From Pedobacter schmidteae (GTDB taxonomy: Bacteria; Bacteroidota; Bacteroidia; Sphingobacteriales; Sphingobacteriaceae), in NCBI RefSeq assembly GCF_900564155.1, contig NZ_LS999839.1, positions 2,849,097 through 2,913,096 on the forward strand: a stretch of 64,000 nt of DNA, read 5' to 3'. The notes beneath the pieces were generated by a model. It did no database searches. It had not been told where the DNA came from and saw only the letters and a list, made by a program, of their open reading frames with translations. Positions 1 through 9,697 of the stretch are shown here, piece by piece (within the stretch, counting starts at the first letter, position 1; each line of letters opens with the position of its first letter). The translations under genes and the position numbers were made by a program.

Positions 1-2902
1 ATATTATACCATTCCGGTATTTGGAAAATCGACCATTCGCTTTAGCATGATTGGTTTTGAAACCCTGCAACAGGCAGTTACAGATCCGCAAAAGGAAATT
101 AATGTGGTGTTGAAGGTTTTAAACCTGGACTTGCAGGAAACCGTTATTGTGGGGTACGGGCAGGTAAAAAAACAAAACCTGACTACTTCTGTAGCTTCAA
201 TTAATGCCGATCAGATTACGCAGATCCCGGTATCAAATCTCTCTCAGGTTTTGGTAGGCCGTGTTCCCGGAGTTCTGGCGCGTGCCGGATCAGCGATGCC
301 TGGTGCTGATGACGCAACGCTATTGATTAGAACTACAAGTAGCTCACAAAGACCTTTGATCGTAATTGATGGCGTGCCAAGATTAAATGGCAGTAGCTCA
401 GACCAGGTTGGTATGGGTGAAATCGATCCTAACGAAGTTGAGAGCATCTCCGTTCTAAAAGACAATGCTGCGGGTGCTGTGTACGGTGCAAGGGCCGCAA
501 ATGGGGTAATTCTCATTACTACGAAACGTGGAAAACTCGGAAAGCCTCAGTTTGGTTATACAGGCAACTTTACCTGGACCAGCCCCGGAAAAAGAGCGAC
601 AACTTTAGATGGTTATCATTATGGAATACTGCAAAATGAAATGGCAATTAACAATGGTTTAGCTATTCCATATACAGACGCTGTATTAGATACGATCAAA
701 AGACAGCTGTCGCCGTACAAGTATGCAAATACCGATTGGTTGGGTCTGCTTATCGGCAAGCCGGAACTTGTTCAAAATCACAGCTTAAATGTAAGGGGTG
801 GTACGGAAGCTGTAAAATATTTTATCTCCGGAACTTATACCGATCAACAGGGAATGTTCGCCGGCAACAGTTATCAGCGTTATACTTTGCAAAACAATTT
901 TGACATTACCTTAAGCAAGCAGTTCAAATCACAATTGGGCTTTAGTTATCGTGGGGGAAAACAAAATATGCGCGGAACAGGAGTGTTCAGTTCCATTTTA
1001 AGTACATCACCTTTAACACCCGCCTATATGCCAAATGGAAGTTTTGGTGCACTGTCGGCAGGTACAAATCCATTGGCGGCAATATCAGAAAAAGCGGGAT
1101 ACATGTACACTAACGATAACTACGTTACCGGGAATGTAAAGTTGATCTGGGAGCCTGTTTATTTAAAAGGATTGTCAGCTTATATGAGTATTAATGTAGA
1201 TAAAAATTTTACAAGAAGTAAGACATACACTGTACCTGTGCCACAGTACAGGATAGATCCAACATCTCCTACTGGTTATATCATGGCTGCAGGAGCAGGA
1301 AAGCCCTCACTAACAGATGCCAACAGAGATGCCAATATCTATACTGCGGATCTTGGTGTAAACTATAAAAACAGATTTGGCCTGCATGGAATTGAAGTAT
1401 TGGCATTATATACCAGAAGTGAAGGCAGTAATAATTCGAATAGTGATACGCGTTTAAACCTGGTTGCACCAGGACTGGACATCATCAACCTGGGCTCAAC
1501 ACTGGGAGAAGTTACCAGTGGTACCCGGGCAATATCGGCCCGGGCCGGATATGTTGGTCGTTTAAATTATGATTTCGATAACAGACTTTTCCTTGAAAGC
1601 AGCTTCCGTTTTGATGGCTCTACTTTTTTTGCACCCGGCAACAGATGGGGATTTTTTCCCGGTGCTTCAGCAGGATGGATGATTTCCAGAGAAAATTTCT
1701 TTAGTCCTTTAACAAATATTGTAAATTCTTTAAAGATAAGGGCTTCAGTAGGTTTAACAGGAGATGATGCAATTGGTGCCAATAGTTATTATTACACTTA
1801 TAGAGTAGCCAATACCGGAGCAAATGCAGCAGCGCTGGGAAGCATGGGGTATATTTTTGGTAATACCTATTCGCCAAGCTTTTATCTCGCTAACAGTACT
1901 TTGCCGAACGAGCAGATTACCTGGGCAAAAAACAGGCAGGAAAACCTGGGTATTGATGCTACTTTATTGAACAGAAGGCTGGAATTCAGATTCGATATCT
2001 ACCAAAAAAACAGGTACGATATTCTCATGTCTAAAGATGCAGTACTTCCCGGTACTTTTGGAATTGGTGCACCTATTCAGAATTTCGCGAAATTACGCGA
2101 CAGAGGTTTTGAAGTTGAGCTAAACAGTCTGCATCAACTAGCTGGCGACTGGGAGCTTTCATTAAATGCAAATCTGACCTATGTTCGTACTACCGTAGTA
2201 GATTACGGCACCAAATCACTTCCCGATTATTTACGTCAGGAAGGACGTTCAACAAACTCTTTTGTTGCTTATCATTCTTTGGGCCTTTTTCAGAATGCAG
2301 CAGAAATTGCAGCATGGCCTGTCGACCAGGACGGCTTGAAAAATGCCACCATAAAGCCCGGAGATGTTAAATTTGAAGACAGAAATGGCGATGGTAAATT
2401 AACTGTTGATGATCAGATATGGTTGGATAATATGGGTTTCCCTCCGGTGAATTTTGGTTTTGGTTTTAACCTGAAACATAAAGGAATCATGCTGAGCACG
2501 TTCTTTAACGGCGCATTGGGTGGATACCTTAGATACGCCACAACTCCTACATGGCAATACATATATGATAACTCATGGAGACCAGGTAATGAGAACGCCA
2601 TTTATCCTCGTCTGGCAAATTCTACAAATAACAGCCGGACATCAGATGCAACTTTAGTTAAGGACGATTTTTTGAGATTACGCGATGTACGCTTAACTTA
2701 TGAATTACCAAAAAAATGGATCAATGCTTTAAAAGTTAAGCAGGTAAGGGTTTATGCGCAGGCATCCAATTTATTTACCTGGACTTCTATTGAAGGTGGA
2801 ATCGATCCGGAAACGCCAAACCTTGGTGTAGGCCAGGCTGTCAGCCCTAACTTCTACGCTACTCAAAAGAATGTTGGATTTGGTATAAATGTTAATTTCT
2901 AA
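1..2902 (+). CDS. SusC/RagA-type TonB-linked outer membrane transporter (5' end outside window)
   Basis: TonB-dependent outer membrane barrel of the SusC/RagA family, which imports oligosaccharides or peptides together with a SusD lipoprotein. The frame is already open at the first bases of the window and the residues before the first ATG (position 47) read as the end of a carboxypeptidase-regulatory-like beta-sandwich, so the true start lies upstream and the Met at 47 is internal. The plug domain follows, with the family-typical stretch SVLKDNAAGAVYGARAANG near 448-504, then a long beta-barrel ending in an aromatic residue (GINVNF). SusD starts 8 bases after the stop, so the two are co-transcribed. 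The substrate cannot be read from the sequence; the downstream peptidase suggests peptides. Confidence 0.95.
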   Translation, partial: YYTIPVFGKSTIRFSMIGFETLQQAVTDPQKEINVVLKVLNLDLQETVIVGYGQVKKQNLTTSVASINADQITQIPVSNLSQVLVGRVPGVLARAGSAMPGADDATLLIRTTSSSQRPLIVIDGVPRLNGSSSDQVGMGEIDPNEVESISVLKDNAAGAVYGARAANGVILITTKRGKLGKPQFGYTGNFTWTSPGKRATTLDGYHYGILQNEMAINNGLAIPYTDAVLDTIKRQLSPYKYANTDWLGLLIGKPELVQNHSLNVRGGTEAVKYFISGTYTDQQGMFAGNSYQRYTLQNNFDITLSKQFKSQLGFSYRGGKQNMRGTGVFSSILSTSPLTPAYMPNGSFGALSAGTNPLAAISEKAGYMYTNDNYVTGNVKLIWEPVYLKGLSAYMSINVDKNFTRSKTYTVPVPQYRIDPTSPTGYIMAAGAGKPSLTDANRDANIYTADLGVNYKNRFGLHGIEVLALYTRSEGSNNSNSDTRLNLVAPGLDIINLGSTLGEVTSGTRAISARAGYVGRLNYDFDNRLFLESSFRFDGSTFFAPGNRWGFFPGASAGWMISRENFFSPLTNIVNSLKIRASVGLTGDDAIGANSYYYTYRVANTGANAAALGSMGYIFGNTYSPSFYLANSTLPNEQITWAKNRQENLGIDATLLNRRLEFRFDIYQKNRYDILMSKDAVLPGTFGIGAPIQNFAKLRDRGFEVELNSLHQLAGDWELSLNANLTYVRTTVVDYGTKSLPDYLRQEGRSTNSFVAYHSLGLFQNAAEIAAWPVDQDGLKNATIKPGDVKFEDRNGDGKLTVDDQIWLDNMGFPPVNFGFGFNLKHKGIMLSTFFNGALGGYLRYATTPTWQYIYDNSWRPGNENAIYPRLANSTNNSRTSDATLVKDDFLRLRDVRLTYELPKKWINALKVKQVRVYAQASNLFTWTSIEGGIDPETPNLGVGQAVSPNFYATQKNVGFGINVNF

Positions 2903-2910
2903 ATAAGGAG

Positions 2911-4575
2911 ATGAAAAAAATGAAATTGTTTACAAACAAATATATAATGATGGGATTGGCAACAGTATTGTTGTTGACTGCCTCCTGTAAAAAAGTTTTG
3001 GAAATTACGCCAACTGATCAGGTAAACGATCCGCTGATGTGGAGTAACCAGGATATGGTATTAACCTATACCGGCAATTTTTATGCACAGCTGTATTCCG
3101 GTTTTTCGGGGCCACACCCCAACTCATCAATTTTTACCGGTAACCTGCTTTCAGACCTTACTGATGATGGAGAAGCAAACAGCACAGTTTATAATACCTA
3201 TTGGAACGGTGCTTACGATTCAAGTAACTCTCCATTAAATGCGATGTGGTCTGCCACAAGTTTTGGCCGATGGATGTATATCCGCAGGGCAAATGAGTTT
3301 CTGGCTAAAATTGACGCCGTCCCCGGAGATCAGAACCTGAACAAAAGAATGAAAGCCGAAATCAGATTTTTAAGGGCTTACTATTATTTTGACCTGATGA
3401 ATTGGTTTGGTCCGTTGCCTATTATTACAACTGCTCAGAATGAACTGGATGAGTCGGCATTTGTAGCTAAGGCAACTAAGGATGAATTTAATGATTTCCT
3501 GGTAAAGGAACTTACTGCAGCTGCGGCAGATTTGCCTGTTGCCTATGCCTCCAGTGAATGGGGAAGAATTACAAAAGGAGCGGCCTTATCGATGCAAGCC
3601 CGTATACAGTTGTATGCTGGCAGGTGGGCTGATGCTGCTGCCACGGCCAAAACCGTGATGGAGCTTAAAACCTATGCCTTACAAACTTCTTATAGTAGTG
3701 TGTTTGCCAACAACAATAAAACAAATAACGAGGTTATTCTTGCTGTGCAGTTTAATGGCGATAAAGCGCAGCGTTCACACTTATTTGATACCTATAATCA
3801 GCCACCGGCATTTGGTGGAAGGGGCGGTACTTTGCCTACACAAAACCTGGTTGATGATTATGAAATGCAGGTTACAGGTTTGCCGATTACAAATCCTTTA
3901 TCTGGATACGATCCACAACAACCTTATGTGGGCCGTGATCCAAGATTTGCCGCTACGGTATTGTATGATGGCTCAACTTTTCGTGGTAGGGCATTGCAAT
4001 TGTACAATGGTGGTATCGACCTGACTGTTTCGGGAGGTATTATTGCCGGATGGGTTACCAATACAGGTTATTACCTGCGCAAATTTACAGACGAGAGCAT
4101 TAATCTGGCCGACGCTAATGTGGCCAGCAGCCAGAATTGGATTTTGTTTAGATATGCTGAGGTATTGTTAAATTATGCAGAAGCACAGAACGAGGCTATA
4201 GGACCCGATAATACTGTATATGACGCGGTAAATCAAGTTAGAAAGCGTGCGGGGATGCCGAACTTACCTATTGGGTTATCGCAAACTGATATGCGCACAG
4301 CCATTCGTCACGAACGCCGCATTGAACTGGCTTTTGAAGATGCCCGCTATTGGGACGTTAAACGTTGGAAGCTGGCTGTAAACTTGTTTTCGACTGCAAC
4401 CAACCCCATCAAAAAAATGGAGATTGTAAGGAATGCAACAACCGGAGTGAAAACCTATACCGTTAAAAACCTGACTAAAGTGAGGATATTCCAGGAAAAG
4501 CATTACTTATTCCCATTCCCGATAACAGAGATAAATAAACCAGGTAATAAAATAGAACAAAACCTGGGTTGGTAA
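2911..4575 (+). CDS. SusD/RagB-type nutrient-binding outer membrane lipoprotein
   Basis: Partner lipoprotein that caps the SusC barrel and binds substrate at the cell surface. The 554-residue protein opens with a lipoprotein signal (MKKMKLFTNKY..., lipobox LTASC followed by KK), so the mature N-terminus is the lipidated Cys near residue 26. The family's helical TPR-like scaffold is visible (MKAEIRFLRAYYYFDLMNWF, ILFRYAEVLLNYAEAQNEA, RHERRIELAFEDARYWDVKR), and the C-terminus reads LFPFPITEINKPGNKIEQNLGW-like, typical of RagB/SusD. It lies between the SusC gene and a thioredoxin-like gene, in one apparent operon. Confidence 0.95.
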   Translation: MKKMKLFTNKYIMMGLATVLLLTASCKKVLEITPTDQVNDPLMWSNQDMVLTYTGNFYAQLYSGFSGPHPNSSIFTGNLLSDLTDDGEANSTVYNTYWNGAYDSSNSPLNAMWSATSFGRWMYIRRANEFLAKIDAVPGDQNLNKRMKAEIRFLRAYYYFDLMNWFGPLPIITTAQNELDESAFVAKATKDEFNDFLVKELTAAAADLPVAYASSEWGRITKGAALSMQARIQLYAGRWADAAATAKTVMELKTYALQTSYSSVFANNNKTNNEVILAVQFNGDKAQRSHLFDTYNQPPAFGGRGGTLPTQNLVDDYEMQVTGLPITNPLSGYDPQQPYVGRDPRFAATVLYDGSTFRGRALQLYNGGIDLTVSGGIIAGWVTNTGYYLRKFTDESINLADANVASSQNWILFRYAEVLLNYAEAQNEAIGPDNTVYDAVNQVRKRAGMPNLPIGLSQTDMRTAIRHERRIELAFEDARYWDVKRWKLAVNLFSTATNPIKKMEIVRNATTGVKTYTVKNLTKVRIFQEKHYLFPFPITEINKPGNKIEQNLGW

Positions 4576-4620
4576 GCGGCGCATCCAACTGAAAAATCAA
4601 CAACACATAACAAAACATAA

Positions 4621-5973
4621 ATGAAAAAAATAATTTTATCGGCATCCCTGCTGATCAGCACACTATTTGCGTCCGCTCAGATGAGCGAGATTAAAGGAAT
4701 AGTAAAACCCGAAAAGGCATCTGTAAAGGAAAACATTGCTTTAATGAAAATTGAAGACGGGGAGCCAACAGTAATTGCAACTACCAGGCTTGCCGATGAC
4801 GGTTCATTCGGATTTTTATTTAAACCCGCTTATGAAGGCTTTTATGCCGTAGGATCGCCTGATTTATTAAAGGCCCAATTCCCTGTTTATTTAAAAGCCG
4901 GTGATAAAGCCGAAGTTACTTTTGATAATTTCGACGCTGAATTTACAGGAGTAAATACGCCTGAAAATACTGTTTTGGGTAAATGGGCAAACCTTACTAA
5001 AGCGCTAAAAAGAAAGTCGGTATATTTTATGGGCGGTGGGATAAGTACTTATGTTGATTTCTTCCCGGAATTGACTGCAGTAGCCGCACAAACGGATGCA
5101 TTTAGAAAAACCATCAAGACTAAAAATGCTAAGTTCAATGAACTGACGAAAGATCTGACGGTTTTTGATCTGGACTTTTATGCCCTAAACTTGCTACGCA
5201 CCCCGCGGTCAAAACATCCGGAAAAGAGCGATTATCCCGCTTATTACAGCACTATTGTGGTGAAAAACAAATTTCCAAATGATAACATATTGGGCACATT
5301 GTATGGAAGAAGAGCATTAGGCATGTATGCTGAATTTGCTGCGGGTAGTGGGGCAGATATGAATCAGCGACTTTCATTTTTAACAACTAACAGACAGAAA
5401 GGTGAATATGTGTTTTATAGTGAAGGCAGAGGTATAAAATCATACGATAAATACCAACATATGGTTGATCAATATGGTCAGTATTTACAAAGCCCAGGTC
5501 AGAAAAAAAGACTGGAAGAAATGAGTGCAGCACTTTACAGCACAAAAGCTGGTGGCGTTGCGGCCGATTTTGAATACCCAGATAAGGACGGTAAAATGGT
5601 GTCGCTTAGCGGACAAAAAGGTAAAGTCGTTTTGGTTGATGTTTGGGCAACATGGTGTGGGCCGTGCAAGAGGGAAATCCCATTCCTAAAACAATTGGAA
5701 AAAGAAATGCACGGAACAGATGTGGTGATTATGAGCATTTCAGTAGATGAGGCCAAGGACAAAGATAAATGGCTTAAAATGATCAAAGATGAGAACCTTG
5801 GAGGCGTACAGTTGTTTGCAAGTGGTTGGAGTAAAATTGCCAAAGATTATAAAATCACAGGCATCCCTAGGTTTATGGTGTTCGATAAAAAAGGAAATGT
5901 GGTTACCGTTGATGCACCCCGCCCATCAGAGCCTGCATTAAAAGCACTTTTAGAAACAGAACTTAAAAAATAA
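4621..5973 (+). CDS. Secreted TlpA-family thioredoxin-like protein
   Basis: Exported thiol-disulfide oxidoreductase-like protein. Residues 1-20 form a signal peptide ending in SAQ; an N-terminal region of about 300 residues starts with a beta-rich segment resembling the DUF4369-like domain often fused to Bacteroidota TlpA proteins. The C-terminal thioredoxin fold (from about residue 315) has the active site WATWCGPC with cysteines at 346 and 349 and the cis-proline segment ITGIPRF. It is 45 bases after susD and 11 bases before the peptidase gene. TlpA proteins at SusCD loci are common in this phylum; the redox partner is unknown. Confidence 0.9.
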   Translation: MKKIILSASLLISTLFASAQMSEIKGIVKPEKASVKENIALMKIEDGEPTVIATTRLADDGSFGFLFKPAYEGFYAVGSPDLLKAQFPVYLKAGDKAEVTFDNFDAEFTGVNTPENTVLGKWANLTKALKRKSVYFMGGGISTYVDFFPELTAVAAQTDAFRKTIKTKNAKFNELTKDLTVFDLDFYALNLLRTPRSKHPEKSDYPAYYSTIVVKNKFPNDNILGTLYGRRALGMYAEFAAGSGADMNQRLSFLTTNRQKGEYVFYSEGRGIKSYDKYQHMVDQYGQYLQSPGQKKRLEEMSAALYSTKAGGVAADFEYPDKDGKMVSLSGQKGKVVLVDVWATWCGPCKREIPFLKQLEKEMHGTDVVIMSISVDEAKDKDKWLKMIKDENLGGVQLFASGWSKIAKDYKITGIPRFMVFDKKGNVVTVDAPRPSEPALKALLETELKK

Positions 5974-5984
5974 ATTAAGTCCAG

Positions 5985-8102
5985 ATGAACAGATCAAAAA
6001 CGATAGCCCTACTTGGTGCAGGGCTATCTATAGCCACGTATTTGTTTACAACTCCTTTTGCCGCAATTGCCCAGCAAAAAAAATCGACGGTTGAGTTTGT
6101 AAACCGCTTACCCAATTTCAAATGGGTAGATGATAACCATTACAGGACTTTTAGGATAGGCGAAACAGTAGGTAAAAGCCAGGAGGTGATGGTAGATGTG
6201 CTAACAGGCAAAGAAACCGTTGTGCAACGGCAGGGGGTAAGTACGCCACGTATCAGTATAGGCCGAAATGGTGATGTCATTATCAAATCTGCCACGGGAA
6301 AGCAGGAGGTTCTAAAAGGTTTGCAAACACCTGTCGTATCGCCCGATTCTACGCAGATTGCCTACACCAAAAACAAAAACCTGTATGTGTTGAACCTTGC
6401 CGATGGTAAAGAATGGCAGGTAACCAATGATGGTTCGGAAACAGTTTACAGTGGTTGGTCTTCATGGATTTATAATGAGGAAATTTTAGGGAGGAGTATG
6501 AATTACCGTGCCTTTTGGTGGAGCCCAAATAGCAAAAGCATCGCCTTTATGCGTTTTGATGATACCAAAGTTCCGGTTCACCTGATGACTGACGATTCGG
6601 ATATCCATGAAAAACATACGGCCATCAGGTATCCTTTACCAGGTGATGCCAATCCTGAAGTAAAGGTGGGTATAGCCAATATCGGTAGCCAAACAATTAC
6701 CTGGGCAGCTTATGATGCCAAAGCCGATCAGTATTTTGGCGAACCATTCTGGACACCCGGATCTGATGAACTATGGGTACAATGGATGAACCGCGGACAG
6801 GACACCCTAAAAATAGAAGCTGTAAACTTAAGCAACGGTTCGCGCAAGCCGATATACACAGAAACACAGAAAACATGGGTTTCTTTGGATCAGGAAAAGC
6901 GGGTAACCTTTGTTCCCTCAAAAAAGATGTTTTTGCTGATGAGCGATAAAAGCGGCTGGATGCATATTTATGCGCATGATATGAAAGGCAAACAGTTGAA
7001 ACCACTTACCACAGGAAACTGGGAGGTAAAAGAGATCAATTACATTGACGAAAGAGCGGGCTTTGTTTATTTTACTGCAAAAAAAGAAAACTCTACCCGT
7101 TTAGATTTTTATAAAGTAAAACTGACCGGAGGAGAAATAAAACGGCTCACTTTTGGCGATTATATGCACCGTTTCGAATTGTCGCCCAATGCCAAATATT
7201 TCATTACCACCTATAGCAATTTCAAAACACCGGGTAGGGTTGCGGTGGTAGACAATAATGGAAAAATCATCAGACAACTTGCTGACAGCAAAGGCAAGGA
7301 CTATGAAAAGTATCGGGCTATGGCTTCCAGATGCGAAATTATCCGTGTAAAGACGAGTGACGGTTTTGACCTGCCGGTAAAGATATTTTATCCTGCCAAT
7401 TTTGATCCTAACAAAAAATATGCGGTGATGGCCAATATATATGGCGGACCAAACTCGGCATTTGTAACCGACGGTTACTATGGCGATACAGAACCGCAAG
7501 AGCCGGGCAAAGAAGTGATCAATGTGCAGATGGATCATCGTGGATCGGGTCATTTCGGCAAAACAGGACAAAACTATATGCACCGCGATCTGGGGCATTG
7601 GGAAATTGAAGATTACAGTACTGTAATTAACTACTTAAAGGAAACTTATCCTTTTATCGACGGTAATAGGGTTGGCATTAGTGGCTTTAGTTATGGCGGC
7701 TACATTACGTCGCTGGCATTGGTAAAGGCCCCTGATGTATTTAGTGTTGGCCTGGCGGGGGGTAGTGTAACCGATTGGCATTTGTACGATAGTGCTTACA
7801 CCGAACGGTATATGGACAGTCCGAAAGAAAATCCGGAAGGTTATAAAACATCCAGTGTAATGACTTATGTAAACAATATGAAAGGGCACTTAAGTTTAGC
7901 CCAGGGTACGGCTGATGATAATGTGCATATGCGCAATACCATGAAGCTGGCCAATGCCTTGCAGGAAGCACAGAAGCAATTTGAGCTGATGTTTTATCCT
8001 GGGGCACCACATGGCTGGTTCTTTTTGCACAACAAGGCTGCCCATGACCAGAAAGCCCGGGCACTTTTTTTAGAAAGGTATTTGTTTAAAAAAGAACAAT
8101 AA
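5985..8102 (+). CDS. S9-family dipeptidyl-peptidase IV-like serine peptidase
   Basis: Predicted exported peptidase removing dipeptides from peptide N-termini. A signal-like hydrophobic N-terminus (residues 8-30, ending FAAIAQQ) precedes a DPP IV-type beta-propeller (about 60-430, with SWIYNEEIL resembling the double-Glu motif that binds the free N-terminus) and an alpha/beta hydrolase domain. The catalytic triad is visible: Ser569 in GFSYGG, Asp644 in GTADDNVH, His676 in GAPHGW. At 705 residues it has normal family length. As the last gene of the SusC-SusD-TlpA group it supports a peptide-scavenging role for the locus, which is inference. Confidence 0.95.
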   Translation: MNRSKTIALLGAGLSIATYLFTTPFAAIAQQKKSTVEFVNRLPNFKWVDDNHYRTFRIGETVGKSQEVMVDVLTGKETVVQRQGVSTPRISIGRNGDVIIKSATGKQEVLKGLQTPVVSPDSTQIAYTKNKNLYVLNLADGKEWQVTNDGSETVYSGWSSWIYNEEILGRSMNYRAFWWSPNSKSIAFMRFDDTKVPVHLMTDDSDIHEKHTAIRYPLPGDANPEVKVGIANIGSQTITWAAYDAKADQYFGEPFWTPGSDELWVQWMNRGQDTLKIEAVNLSNGSRKPIYTETQKTWVSLDQEKRVTFVPSKKMFLLMSDKSGWMHIYAHDMKGKQLKPLTTGNWEVKEINYIDERAGFVYFTAKKENSTRLDFYKVKLTGGEIKRLTFGDYMHRFELSPNAKYFITTYSNFKTPGRVAVVDNNGKIIRQLADSKGKDYEKYRAMASRCEIIRVKTSDGFDLPVKIFYPANFDPNKKYAVMANIYGGPNSAFVTDGYYGDTEPQEPGKEVINVQMDHRGSGHFGKTGQNYMHRDLGHWEIEDYSTVINYLKETYPFIDGNRVGISGFSYGGYITSLALVKAPDVFSVGLAGGSVTDWHLYDSAYTERYMDSPKENPEGYKTSSVMTYVNNMKGHLSLAQGTADDNVHMRNTMKLANALQEAQKQFELMFYPGAPHGWFFLHNKAAHDQKARALFLERYLFKKEQ

Positions 8103-8269
8103 GCGTTTTTAAGTATCAATTGTTTGTTTGGCCAGTCTGTTTTTATAAGTATTTAGTGCGAATTGTAATTTTAATGCAAGGGAGATGTAATATATCTGAT
8201 AGGCCAGGGCAATTGGTACTTTTTGAGCCGTCAAATCGTTATTTTGCTGAACACAAAAAATGAATAGAT
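8103..8269. other. Intergenic stretch before the zinc-ribbon gene
   Basis: This 167-base stretch holds no convincing gene. A short minus-strand open frame covers it but continues into the following zinc-ribbon gene and is not credible. A weak promoter-like sequence (a T-rich block, then a TTATTTTG block near 8240) lies shortly before the next start, one mismatch from TAnnTTTG. Confidence 0.35.
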
Positions 8270-8536
8270 ATGAAATGTCCGGCATGTAACGAAACTCTTT
8301 TAATGAGTGATAAAAATGGTATAGAAATAGATTATTGTCCAAGTTGTCGTGGTATATGGCTGGATAGGGGCGAGCTGGATAAGATTATTGAGCGTTCGGC
8401 AACTCACTATTCGGGAAAAGACAATCGCGATAAAGATTATCGGGATCATGATAAACGCGATTACCACGATAATGATTATAAACGTAGTGGGCATTATAAA
8501 AAGAAGTCTTTTTTAGGCGATATTTTTGACTTTTAA
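8270..8536 (+). CDS. Small zinc-ribbon (TFIIB-type) protein
   Basis: An 88-residue protein whose first 40 residues match the zf-TFIIB family: Cys3-x2-Cys6 and Cys23-x2-Cys26 (YCPSCRGIWLDRGEL), a four-Cys zinc ribbon with the conserved GIWLDRGEL strand. The remainder is a highly charged, low-complexity tail rich in Asp, Arg, His, Tyr and Lys ending in KKKSFLGDIFDF. The function of this family is not established; nucleic-acid or protein binding is often assumed. The start ATG at 8270 puts the CxxC at the very N-terminus, as in relatives. It appears monocistronic and is closed by a strong palindromic terminator. Confidence 0.85.
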   Translation: MKCPACNETLLMSDKNGIEIDYCPSCRGIWLDRGELDKIIERSATHYSGKDNRDKDYRDHDKRDYHDNDYKRSGHYKKKSFLGDIFDF

Positions 8537-8560
8537 GGACAATAAGGAAACTTGATTAAT

Positions 8561-8606
8561 ACTATAAACACGAAGGGCCGCAATTGCGGCCCTTCGTGTT
8601 TATAGT
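8561..8606. terminator. Perfect 46-bp palindrome, probable bidirectional terminator
   Basis: The 46 bases from 8561 to 8606 are a perfect inverted repeat around a CAATTG centre, with a GC-rich core (GAAGGGCCGC / GCGGCCCTTC) and AT-rich flanks. It sits between the convergent zinc-ribbon gene (ends 8536, plus strand) and the lipoprotein gene (ends 8674, minus strand), the usual place for a shared intrinsic terminator. There is no long T-run on either side. Confidence 0.7.
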
Positions 8607-8673
8607 AGGTATGGTCGTCATCTCGACCTTTGGGAGAGATCTCTTGAATTATGCCCAAGCAATTAAAACCCTT

Positions 8674-9597
8674 TTATTTACCCCAGGCTTTTTCAAGAAG
8701 CTGGAGCCTTTCCGGATGTATCGGATCTAAATCCTGCAGTTTATATACTTTGTAAGGCTGTAATCCAGCTTTGTTGACCTTTGCGTTTTCGAGCTGCGCA
8801 TTGTCCGTTTTCTGATATTCGTCTTTTGTCAGTACCAGAAAATCAACATACAGGTATTCTTTGTTGCTGGTTTCGCCAGTGCTGCTTACCGAAATCTCGC
8901 GGTCGGTATCAAACGAAATCTGTATTACGCGATCTTTTAGCATCCATACCGCATAACCCTCATTACCATAATCCAGCAAGTAGGCGGCGTAATCCATTAC
9001 CGGCATGCCTTGTTTAGACATTTGCTTTTGCTCGGGTGTCATATCCTTGGTAAATTCAGCCTCTACATCCGCGTTGTGCATATCATACTTTTGCATTTCA
9101 AAGGTTTTTCCATACTTCTTAAAAAGTTTGTTTAGCAATGAGTCCAGTCCCTTTTTATGTTCAAATTTAGTTTTTCCAATGATGGCTGTAAGCTTTTCCC
9201 GGGCATCCGTTTCTATAACTACCTGATTAAAATAAACCGATTCAAACCGTGCAATGCTGTCGGCTTTTTGGGTTGTTAAAACATATCTTTTTTCAGGAAA
9301 TTTAAAAAGGTGCTGGTCTTTAATTGGGCCGCTAAAATCTGCTTTGCTGTCATATAAAAATACGTCATAATTGTTGCCATTATAGCCTGTGCCTGTGGTG
9401 TCGAGCAGTTTTGACATTAGTTTTTCAGTATTTTCATTGAAGGTCAATTGGGCAAAGTCAAAGCCTGCACCTTCAGTTAAAATTAAAGGCTGCACAAATG
9501 CGGCTTGTTTGTCTGAACCTTGTTTACAGGATAGCAATGAGATAGATAGTAGTGAAGCGAATAGAAAACCAAAAAGGCAACGGGGATTGTTTTTCAT
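8674..9597 (-). CDS. Lipoprotein of unknown function
   Basis: A 307-residue protein that I do not recognise. It begins with a lipoprotein signal peptide (hydrophobic FGFLFASLLSISLLSC, lipobox Cys at residue 24, then KQGSD), so it should be anchored in a membrane and face the periplasm or the surface. The mature part is soluble, charged and Lys-rich, with no catalytic motif that I can identify. It is transcribed alone, convergent to the zinc-ribbon gene. Codon use looks like that of its neighbours. The start ATG at 9597 is the one that gives a proper signal peptide. Confidence 0.75.
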   Translation of the reverse strand: MKNNPRCLFGFLFASLLSISLLSCKQGSDKQAAFVQPLILTEGAGFDFAQLTFNENTEKLMSKLLDTTGTGYNGNNYDVFLYDSKADFSGPIKDQHLFKFPEKRYVLTTQKADSIARFESVYFNQVVIETDAREKLTAIIGKTKFEHKKGLDSLLNKLFKKYGKTFEMQKYDMHNADVEAEFTKDMTPEQKQMSKQGMPVMDYAAYLLDYGNEGYAVWMLKDRVIQISFDTDREISVSSTGETSNKEYLYVDFLVLTKDEYQKTDNAQLENAKVNKAGLQPYKVYKLQDLDPIHPERLQLLEKAWGK

Positions 9598-9697
9598 TAT
9601 AGGGTTGTTTTTTATAGGATTGATTTTAGCGGTATTTATACTCGATTAATGCCGCTAAGGTAAGTATTTCCGGGGTATGCTGAAGTCCACGGATCTT

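Noticed and set aside
5535..7889. Minus-strand frames of 84-165 codons opposite the TlpA and S9 peptidase genes
   Set aside because: They lie inside well-supported genes in antisense and have no recognisable domains.
8109..8342. Minus-strand 77-codon frame over the zinc-ribbon promoter
   Set aside because: It overlaps the start of a well-supported gene on the other strand and shows no family resemblance.
8612..8650. GTCATCTCGACC...GAGAGATCTC resembling a dispersed repeat
   Set aside because: Only a short fragment is present and there is no second copy in the window; the resemblance is from memory only.
9389..9649. Plus-strand 86-codon frame opposite the lipoprotein start
   Set aside because: Antisense to the signal peptide of the lipoprotein; the hydrophobic end is an artefact of the opposite strand and AT-rich sequence.
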